In this document: positions 57,265 through 64,000 of the stretch, piece after piece
Numbering within the stretch: position 1 is the first letter of the stretch
How the letters are laid out: the number at the start of each line of letters is the position of its first letter
Position numbers and translations under genes: made by a program
The notes under the pieces: model-generated
The model's database searches: none
What the model was told of the DNA's origin: nothing
Seen by the model: the letters and a program-made list of their open reading frames with translations, nothing else
Source: Buchnera aphidicola (Cinara cuneomaculata)
Lineage (GTDB): Bacteria > Pseudomonadota > Gammaproteobacteria > Enterobacterales > Enterobacteriaceae
Direction of reading: 5' to 3'
DNA: 64,000 nt
Assembly: GCF_900698865.1 (NCBI RefSeq)
Contig: NZ_LR217695.1
Coordinates: 1-64,000 of the forward strand

Positions 57265-57540
57265 ATGAATCAAGAATTTTTAATGATATTATTTCAAGAT
57301 TCTATTCAATTTGCATTATTGCTATCTGCTCCTTGTTTATTGTCAATATTATTTAGTGGTTTATTAATGAGTATATTTCAAGCATCAACACAAATAACTG
57401 AGCAAACATTATCATTTATACCTAAAATAATATCGGTAGTGTTATCTTGTATTGTTTTTGGACCTTGGATGCTACAAATTACTTTAGAATATATAAACAA
57501 TATTTTTCATATAATATCAATTATTAGTTCATCATCATGA
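57265..57540 (+). CDS. fliQ: Flagellar export gate protein FliQ
   Basis: FliQ is a two-helix hairpin of the export gate. I start at ATG 57265 (MNQEFLMILFQDS), which has GGA 8 bases upstream and yields 91 residues (89 in E. coli); the ATG at 57253 lacks a ribosome site. Conserved: LMSIFQASTQITEQTLSFIPKI in two overlapping parts and GPWMLQI. It overlaps fliR by 4 bases. Confidence 0.95.
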   Translation: MNQEFLMILFQDSIQFALLLSAPCLLSILFSGLLMSIFQASTQITEQTLSFIPKIISVVLSCIVFGPWMLQITLEYINNIFHIISIISSSS

Positions 57541-58328
57541 TAAATCATTTGTTTTATAAACATATATTTGGTATGGATAGTAAAATTCTACTAATAATGT
57601 CACGTATTTATTCAATTTTAATGTATTCCAAAATATTTAGCTATATTAGTGATAATGCATCTATAAAATTTTTCTTTATATATGTAACAAGTCATTTATT
57701 AGCGCCTTTTGTTTCTGATTACAATATTAATCATTATGACATAGAATTTTTGATGATTTTATGTAATCAAATTTTAATAGGAATGGCAATAGGATTATTG
57801 TTTCAATGTTTATTTTCTTGTATAATTTTTATAGGGGAAATTATTAGTTCACAGATTGGTTTATCATTTTCAGTTTTTTTTGATTTAGGTTTTCATGTAT
57901 ATTCTTTAGTTCTTTCAAATTTATTAAATATTTTTTTTTTATTTTCATTTTTCGTATATAATGGTCATTTAAAATTAATTATTTTTTTAATTAAGAGTTT
58001 TCAGGTATTTCCATTATATAATACATCGATAGATCGAAACATTATTTGGTCTATTATTCATTTTTCTAGTCTTATTTTTTTAAATGGAGTATATTGTGTT
58101 TTACCAATTTTGTTTTTTTTTTTGATTTTATTTATAGCATGTATGGTATTAAATCGTATAGTACCTAGTACATCTTTATTTTCTTCTTTTTCAGTTATTA
58201 TTTTTATTGTAGGGATGATTTTATTAAAATATTTTATTTTTAAGTTTTACGGAATTAGTAAAATTTTATTTGATTATTTATTTCATTACTTGAAAATATA
58301 TGGATTTAAATTATTGTGGCATAAATAA
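57537..58328 (+). CDS. fliR: Flagellar export gate protein FliR
   Basis: FliR completes the FliP5-Q4-R1 gate. The 263 residues (261 in E. coli) have about six hydrophobic segments with the family blocks QILIGMAIGLLFQCLF, GEIISSQIGLSFSVFFDLG and LNGVYCVLPILFFFL. Translationally coupled to fliQ. Last gene of the fli operon in this window; flhA and flhB are not here. Confidence 0.94.
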   Translation: MINHLFYKHIFGMDSKILLIMSRIYSILMYSKIFSYISDNASIKFFFIYVTSHLLAPFVSDYNINHYDIEFLMILCNQILIGMAIGLLFQCLFSCIIFIGEIISSQIGLSFSVFFDLGFHVYSLVLSNLLNIFFLFSFFVYNGHLKLIIFLIKSFQVFPLYNTSIDRNIIWSIIHFSSLIFLNGVYCVLPILFFFLILFIACMVLNRIVPSTSLFSSFSVIIFIVGMILLKYFIFKFYGISKILFDYLFHYLKIYGFKLLWHK

Positions 58329-58433
58329 CATTAACCATTCATATATATTATTTTTTTTATTTTTTAATAACAATAATATATCATTACAACTTATATTATT
58401 TTTAATATCAAATATTTACAAATTTCATTTATT

Positions 58434-58455
58434 GGAGATCTTATGGTAGATCTCC
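58434..58455. terminator. Hairpin between fliR and rpmG
   Basis: GGAGATC (58434-58440) and GATCTCC (58449-58455) pair perfectly across an 8-base loop. A second stem, ACGTAAT/ATTACGT (about 58463-58480), follows. They lie between convergent fliR and rpmG, so a two-way terminator is likely. Confidence 0.6.
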
Positions 58456-58501
58456 GGTAATTACGTAATTTATATTACGTATATATTTTTATATATAAAA
58501 A

Positions 58502-58669
58502 CTATTTAATTTTTTTTTCTTCATATACTACATGTTTTCTAATTTTTGGATCATATTTTTTGAGCTTTAATTTATTAGTTTGGTTCCTTTTATTTTTTGT
58601 AGTAGTATAATAATGGTTGCTGCCGCTAGATGACATAAGTTTTATTTTAATACGACTCGTTTTTGCCAT
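58502..58669 (-). CDS. rpmG: 50S ribosomal protein L33
   Basis: A 55-residue basic protein, [20 protein letters not shown], containing [16 protein letters not shown] and [12 protein letters not shown], the L33 hallmarks. It lacks cysteines, as in enterobacteria. An AGAGGAA ribosome site is upstream. It follows rpmB by 12 bases, the conserved rpmB-rpmG pair. Confidence 0.97.
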   Translation of the reverse strand: MAKTSRIKIKLMSSSGSNHYYTTTKNKRNQTNKLKLKKYDPKIRKHVVYEEKKIK

Positions 58670-58681
58670 ATTTCCTCTTAT

Positions 58682-58903
58682 TTAAATAATGTATTTTTTA
58701 TATATTTGTTCAATTCCAAATTTGTTAATCATTCTTAATCCTTTAGCAGATATGCGTAGTTTTATTTTTTTATTTTTGTCGGGCAACCAAAATGAATGAT
58801 ATTGTATATTTAAAGAAAATTTTCTTTTAGTAGCATTCATAGCATGTGAACGGTTTTGTCCTAACATTAATTTTTTTTTAGTAATTTGACATATTTTAGG
58901 CAT
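58682..58903 (-). CDS. rpmB: 50S ribosomal protein L28
   Basis: The 73-residue product (78 in E. coli) starts [20 protein letters not shown] and contains [19 protein letters not shown] and [15 protein letters not shown], typical of L28. First gene of the rpmB-rpmG unit. Confidence 0.97.
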   Translation of the reverse strand: MPKICQITKKKLMLGQNRSHAMNATKRKFSLNIQYHSFWLPDKNKKIKLRISAKGLRMINKFGIEQIYKKYII

Positions 58904-58995
58904 AATTATTATTTCCTGAATTATACGTGATGATTTTATAAATTTGAAATTCTCAACATATATTGAAATTTATTATAATAAATATATTTATAGAT

Positions 58996-59529
58996 TTATT
59001 TTTCTTGATATCTATGAATAGCATTTATTATTTCTAATTTTGCACATTGAACATCTTTCCATCCATTTATGATGACGGATTTATTTTTTTCTAATTTTTT
59101 ATAATGTTCAAAAAAATAAATAATTTGTTTTTTTAATAATTCAGATAATTGATGAATATCATAAATTTGGGTATATTCTTGTGTAATTTTTGTATGCGGT
59201 ACAGCTATTATCTTTTCATCTTTTCCTGATTCATCTTGCATATCTAATAAACCAATAGGACGGCATCGAATGATAGATTTAGATTGTAGAGGATGTGGAG
59301 TTGGTATTAAAATATCTAATGGATCTCCATCTAAAGATAGAGTATGATTTATAAATCCGTAGTTACAGGGATAAAACATAGTAGTAGGTATAAATCTATC
59401 TACATATAATTCTTGAAAGGATTTGTGTATTTCATATTTTATAGGACTGGAAAATGCAGGAATTTCTATAATTCCGTATATATCATCAGGAATATTTTTT
59501 CCTGCGGGTACTTGAATAAAATTTTTCAT
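58996..59529 (-). CDS. ppa: Inorganic pyrophosphatase
   Basis: Ppa hydrolyses pyrophosphate and so drives biosynthetic reactions. The 177 residues (176 in E. coli) carry the active-site signature DGDPLDILIPTPHP (about residues 66-79), EIPAFSSPIKYE and RFIPTTMFYPCNYGF. Metal-binding aspartates are all present. Confidence 0.97.
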   Translation of the reverse strand: MKNFIQVPAGKNIPDDIYGIIEIPAFSSPIKYEIHKSFQELYVDRFIPTTMFYPCNYGFINHTLSLDGDPLDILIPTPHPLQSKSIIRCRPIGLLDMQDESGKDEKIIAVPHTKITQEYTQIYDIHQLSELLKKQIIYFFEHYKKLEKNKSVIINGWKDVQCAKLEIINAIHRYQEK

Positions 59530-59795
59530 TTTTTTTGTTTTTTATAAATAGTTGTCGTAGTAAATGATTTGTATAAAAATTTATATACAATATTTGTATT
59601 TATTATAGATGTTATCCATTAATAATGTAAATCTACATATTTATATATGTATTACATTAATGAAAATTAGTATAATATAGTATATTATATTTGTTTAAAT
59701 TTGTATCGACTTTAGGTATCTAGAAATGCTACATTTTACATGTAGAAGAAGATTTAAAAATCTTAATATATAATATACAACAAATAATATTTTAT

Positions 59796-61031
59796 ATGAA
59801 TCAAAAAAAATATACTGATATTATTAAAATAAATAAAATATATTTTTTAAGTGCATCAAATCGATACGGAGTTATAGATAATATTGAGTTATTTTAATTA
59901 TGTTACTAGTATGATGACGATATATAATAATTATTGTTGATATGTTATTTCATTGAATGATATATCTATTTTGGGTATGCGTTAATCTGTTGATAGATCA
60001 ATTTATTTATCTCAATATACAACTATTAATCAATTTATTATTTTTTCAGTATAGATCAGTTATATTGCTATAATAAAAAAATTAATTTATTTTTCTCTCA
60101 ATCGTTTAAGTTTAAATGAGATTAATGATTTAGTCAATACTATAGATTCTACTGCTTTAAATTTTGATCCTCGAATTGTTAATACAGATGGTGCTATTTT
60201 TGAACATTTTTATTGATATTAAGGTGATAGGAAATAGTTTAAATTGGGCAGGAAATCAACTATTAATAGATAATTATTTATCTAGCAGTGTTGTAGCTTC
60301 GTGTCATCACCATTCTATAGAAAGAGATTTTATTTATACTGTTACAAGAGATTTTAATAATTTAGAAGATCCAATATTTATTGGATAAAGTAGTGCTAGA
60401 AAAAGTATTACTAAATTAAATTCAAGAAAAATATCCGTACAAATTTCTCCTATTATATTAAGTTCTGATATTTCATATGAATTATTTTTCTTGTTTAATA
60501 TACGCGATAAATGGAGATTCTGTATACAATGAATCAACATTTTTATTAAATTCTTTAAATAAAAATATTTTGCCAAATTAGCTAAATATTTTAGAAAATC
60601 TGTTTTTATGTAAAGGTTTTATCATCCAGTTTATTTGATAATGAAAGTGTAGAAATTGTTACTAGAAAAATTATAAATCAAGGTATTTTGAAGATGTGGT
60701 TATTAGATATGTATTCAACTTGTCGTTTAAATATGTATAATACTAGGTATGTTGGAGCAACGTATAATTGGATAGTATCTACGGATAGTAAATTTATAAA
60801 ATCTTTTAATCAAATTTTATCTTTTATGTCTTGAGGATTTTTAGTCACTGAATTGATAGGTGATGGTTTTGACGTCATTACCGGCGAATATTCTTGTTGC
60901 GAATATGGTTTTTGGATAGAAAGAAGTCGAGTACAATATTCAATTCATGAAGTTACAATTTCGGGTAACTTATTAAGTATTTGGAAGAATATTGTTTTAT
61001 ATATCTGATGATATAAATAAAAAAAAATAAA
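59796..61031 (+). pseudogene. pmbA: Degraded pmbA (tldE), metalloprotease-like modulator of gyrase
   Basis: Stretches matching PmbA run in order through the region but in different frames and with many stops: ASNRYGVIDNIEL (near 59850), RIVNTDGAIFEHFY (60170), then after a frameshift IERDFIYTVTRDFNNLEDP, ARKSITKLNSRK (60400), YNESTFLLNSLNKNILPN followed by TAG at a Trp position, IINQGILKMWLLDMYSTC (60670), and VTELIGDGFDVITGEYS preceded by a TGA (60840). The C-terminal ISGNLLSIWKNIV is still recognisable. PmbA normally pairs with TldD. The whole length of the gene survives, so inactivation is comparatively recent. Confidence 0.9.
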
Positions 61032-61106
61032 ATTCAATATTCATTGTTATCAATAGACAGAATACACATTTCTAGATTTTAATAAGTAGTTGTTTTTTTT
61101 ATATAT

Positions 61107-61483
61107 TATGAAGTTGACTTATAAGCCGGGTTCTGTTTAAAACAGTCATTTATCTAGATTAATAATTACTTATTAATTCATAATAGCAGTCTACCCGGAG
61201 TAACGTGCGGGCCACACTCTCCTACTTGACCTTGCTCCAGGTGGAAGTTTACCGTGCCAAAATTGTTACCAATTTTGCGGTGCGCTTTTACCGCACCGTT
61301 TCACCTTTTCCTATTTAAAATAGCAGGTAATGTATACTTACATATATTATAATAGGTAGTTTATTTTCTGTTGTACTAGTCGTAAGATCACTCTTCCCAG
61401 GTGTTACCTGGCACCATACCCTGTGGAGCCCGGACTTTCCTCTGTGTATAATTATTTTTTACAGTGACTGTTCAATCAACTTC
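61107..61483 (-). ncRNA. rnpB: RNase P RNA
   Basis: On the minus strand the 5' end GAAGTTGATTGAACAGTC is followed by the invariant GAGGAAAGTCCGGGCTCC, a GTGCCAGGTAACACC stem, GGTGAAACGGTGCGGTAA, ACAATTTTGGCACGGTAA, GGAGCAAGGTCAAG, CTACCCGG, and near the 3' end ACAGAACCCGGCTTATAAG. These are the universal bacterial type A blocks; length is about 377 bases as in E. coli. The ends are set by analogy. Its 5' end overlaps the rsmI stop codon. Protein partner rnpA is at 7287. Confidence 0.97.
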
Positions 61484-62338
61484 ATAAAATATTTTTTTTA
61501 ATTATTTCATTATAAAGAATATTTTTATTAAATCTACATATTTTTGCTGTAATTTTTATAGCTGTAGTATTACTAGTATTTTTTTTTAATATTTTAAATA
61601 TTCTAAATACTCGTGAAGGTATTATATTTTTATTTTTTTTTTTAGCTCCGCTAATAATAATAGTTATTTCTCCTTTTTTGCAATAAATATTATCATTAAT
61701 AGTTAGTAATAGCTGTTCAACTGTGCCTCGTTGTATATTTTCCCATTTTTTAGTTATTTCTTTAGCAATTGTAATTTTCCGTTGAACGCCCATAATTTTT
61801 TTTATTAATTTTAATGTATATTCTAATCGTTTTGGAGACTCGTATAAAATTATCGTTCGTGTTTCTTTGCGTAACGAAGATATTTTTGTTTCACATTTTT
61901 TTTTTTTATTTGGTAAAAATCCTTCATAACAAAATCTATTAGTTTTTAATCCTGAAGCGCAAATCGCTGTAATGGCAGCACAAGCTCCGGGTAACGGTAC
62001 AACACGAATATTATTATGATATGCATATTTAATTAATATATATCCTGGGTCGTTGATCGTGGGCGTACCTGCTTTAGATACAATCGCCATATTATTTCCA
62101 CTTTTTAATATATCGATATATTGATTAGTTTTTTTTCTTTCATTAACGATATTTAAAGATAATAACTTATTTTTAATAGAAAATTGATTTAATAAAATTG
62201 ATGTGTATTTAATATTTTCAGTTATAATAAAATCTACTTTTTTAAGAATATTAATAGAGCGATATGTTATATCAAGTAAATTTCCTATGGGTGTCGGAAC
62301 GATATATAATAAACCAATATTATTTTTTTTTTATACAT
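61482..62338 (-). CDS. rsmI: 16S rRNA 2'-O-ribose C1402 methyltransferase RsmI, frame broken at A10
   Basis: The conserved frame holds LLYIVPTPIGNLLDITYRS, then AIVSKAGTPTINDPGY, VVPLPGACAAITA, FCYEGFLPNKKKK and the KGEITIII end. It has no ATG in front: upstream codons run into TAA. The ATG at 62338 reads MYKKK into an A10 tract (window 62323-62332) and then stops in the wrong frame. One extra A gives a continuous 285-residue product (286 in E. coli). Starting at the internal ATG 62090 would drop about 83 residues including the first substrate loop. Slippage rescue is the simplest reading. Confidence 0.9.
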
Positions 62339-62560
62339 AAGAATTAATTATTCCTTATATCGATAATTATAGTTTTTAGTTAATTAATACGAAATTAGTA
62401 TTTTTTCATCAATAAAGTATTATATATTTTTATATATGCTAACTATATATTTTTTTTTAAAATTATATCATACTTTTTAAAAGATAATTTTGTATTAATT
62501 ATTAATAAAATTATTTCTTTATTAAATTCTACAAGTAATTTAATGAATCTAAATTTAGAG

Positions 62561-62606
62561 AATAGATAAAATTATTTTATGTAAACATAAAATAATTTTA
62601 TCTATT
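62561..62606. repeat. Perfect 21-bp hairpin ahead of fabB
   Basis: Arms 62561-62581 and 62586-62606 (AATAGATAAAATTATTTTAT plus one G, and its complement) pair at all 21 positions with a 4-base loop TAAA. It ends 30 bases before the fabB start codon and 16 before the AAGGAT ribosome site, in the divergent rsmI-fabB region where no terminator is expected between the two genes. Confidence 0.8.
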
Positions 62607-62636
62607 ATTGGAATATTTTATTAAGGATAATAATCA

Positions 62637-63854
62637 TTGAAAAGAGTAGTTATTACTGGTTTTGGAATTATTTCAAGTATCGGTGTTACTGAACAAAATA
62701 TTGTAAAATTATTAAAAAAAGGTATTTCAGGAATAGTCTTTTCTAAAAAAATGAAAGAATATGGTTTATATAGCACTGTGTGGGGAAATGTTTCTTCTAA
62801 AAGAAAAAATCAAATACCTAAAAATTTTTTGCGTTTTATGAATTCTGCATCGATATATTCTTATTTATCTTTACAAGATGCCATTAAAGATAGCAACTTA
62901 CATCCTGATGTATATATGGAAAATCCCAGAGTAGGTATTATTATAGGATCTGGTAGTGGAGCTGTTAGTCCGTATACAACTTTATTAATGAATAAAAAAA
63001 ATAATAATAACAAAATTAGTCCATATACAGTTATTAAAAATATGCCTTCTTCTATTTCAGCTTGTTTAGGGGCTTTTTTTAAAATTTATGGTATAAATTA
63101 TTCTATTAGCTCTGCTTGTTCTACTTCTGCACATTGTATTGGAAACGCATACGAACTGATTTCTTTAGGAAAACAAGACATTATTTTTGCAGGCGGCGGA
63201 GAAGAATTAAGTGTAGAATTAGCACATCAATTTGATGTTATGAGGACTTTATCTGTACGATTTAATGAAACTCCTGAACTTTCTTCTCGAGCGTTTGATA
63301 AAAATCGTGATGGATTTGTTATTTCCGGAGGTAGTGGTGTTATTGTTCTAGAAGAATTAAAGTATGCTGTATCTCGAAATGCCAAGATATATGCTGAAAT
63401 AGTTGGTTACGGAACTGCTTGTAATGGTTATGATGTTGTACGTCCAACAAGCGATGGTTGTGTGCGTTGTATGAATAATGCGATTAAAGGTATCAAGAAT
63501 TCTATTAATTATATTAATGCTCATGGCACTTCTACTAAAATTGGCGACATTAAAGAATTAAATGCTATAAAAAAAGTTTTTAATGGTTTTAGTATGCCAT
63601 ATATATCGTCTACTAAATCCATTACAGGTCATTCGTTAGGAGCAGCTGGGGTTCAGGAAATAATTTATACTATGTTAATGATTAAATATAATTTTATTGC
63701 TCCCAGTATTAATATAGAAGATTTAGATCCTATAGCATATAATATGAATATTGTTACAAAACCTATAGATACAATAATAAATTTCGCTATTTCTAATAGT
63801 TTCGGTTTTGGAGGAACAAATGTTAGTTTAGTACTAAAAAATATTATTAAATAA
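62637..63854 (+). CDS. fabB: Beta-ketoacyl-ACP synthase I
   Basis: FabB condenses malonyl-ACP with acyl-ACP in fatty acid elongation. It starts at TTG 62637 after AAGGATAA, giving MKRVVITGFGIISSIG; 405 residues, as in E. coli (406). The catalytic triad is visible: Cys in ISSACSTSAHCIG, His in NAHGTSTKIGD, His in STKSITGHSLGAAG. C-terminal NSFGFGGTNVSLVL is intact. Confidence 0.97.
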   Translation: MKRVVITGFGIISSIGVTEQNIVKLLKKGISGIVFSKKMKEYGLYSTVWGNVSSKRKNQIPKNFLRFMNSASIYSYLSLQDAIKDSNLHPDVYMENPRVGIIIGSGSGAVSPYTTLLMNKKNNNNKISPYTVIKNMPSSISACLGAFFKIYGINYSISSACSTSAHCIGNAYELISLGKQDIIFAGGGEELSVELAHQFDVMRTLSVRFNETPELSSRAFDKNRDGFVISGGSGVIVLEELKYAVSRNAKIYAEIVGYGTACNGYDVVRPTSDGCVRCMNNAIKGIKNSINYINAHGTSTKIGDIKELNAIKKVFNGFSMPYISSTKSITGHSLGAAGVQEIIYTMLMIKYNFIAPSINIEDLDPIAYNMNIVTKPIDTIINFAISNSFGFGGTNVSLVLKNIIK

Positions 63855-64000
63855 ACAATTATTTAAATTTTTATTGGAAGATTTATGTAATTGTTATATA
63901 TTTTAATAAATATATATTTAATAGTTTTATTATTTAATAATAGGTGTAACATTATATGTAGTGGTATGATTAGATTGATTTTGATAATAATAATATACAC

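Noticed and set aside
60164..60388. Short open frame of 74 codons as a separate small gene
   Set aside because: It is one surviving stretch of the frameshifted pmbA; neighbouring stretches in other frames continue the same homology.

Overview
The window is a contiguous piece of a strongly reduced, very AT-rich gammaproteobacterial chromosome. Gene content and order (mnmG, gyrB-dnaN-dnaA, rpmH-rnpA-yidC-mnmE, groESL, rpoH, metE, rpoBC, metF-argGH, rpoD-dnaG-rpsU, fli genes, fabB) match an aphid primary endosymbiont, Buchnera aphidicola, but a lineage with further losses relative to the well-known aphid strains as I recall their gene order. Proteins are Enterobacterales-like but Lys/Asn/Ile/Phe-rich, intergenic DNA is almost pure A+T, and there are no insertion sequences, phages, CRISPR arrays or rRNA genes here.

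Layout: 66-1958 mnmG; 2075-6759 gyrB, dnaN and a decaying dnaA on the minus strand; 7143-10641 rpmH, rnpA, yidC, mnmE; 10676-13062 tRNA-Phe and groESL behind a heat-shock type promoter; 13217-19937 efp, dnaC, rsmD, ftsY, rpoH, metE; 20072-31825 the secE-nusG-rplKA-rplJL-rpoBC transcription/translation block on the minus strand with two attenuator-like hairpins; 32064-32426 four tRNAs; 32911-37286 metF, a gene-free 0.86 kb, argG and argH; 37811-41903 the rpsU-dnaG-rpoD operon; 42131-48952 tsaD, cca, a degenerate crr, ligA, two tRNAs and gltX; 49153-58328 a flagellar export/basal-body cluster (fliE; fliFGHIJ-MNOPQR) with no filament or motor genes; 58502-59529 rpmG, rpmB, ppa; 59796-61031 a pmbA pseudogene; 61107-62338 rnpB and rsmI; 62637-63854 fabB.

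Functionally the window serves host nutrition (methionine via MetF/MetE, last two steps of arginine, fatty-acid elongation by FabB), information processing and protein folding, plus a stripped flagellar type III export machine.

The most notable signals are: (1) four genes (ftsY, rsmI, fliJ, dnaA) whose conserved reading frame is broken at an A9-A12 tract close to the start codon, each restored by exactly one extra A, the pattern expected for rescue by polymerase slippage; (2) absence of the eight-gene ATP synthase operon from its usual place between mnmG and gyrB; (3) a DnaA that has lost domain I, the arginine finger and the DNA-recognition signature; (4) a solitary EIIA-Glc (Crr) with neither active-site histidine and with no ptsHI beside it; (5) domain-level trimming of FliM (no SpoA), LigA (no BRCT) and Cca (no HD motif); (6) several perfect long hairpins in otherwise featureless intergenic DNA, notably a 21-bp stem just ahead of fabB.
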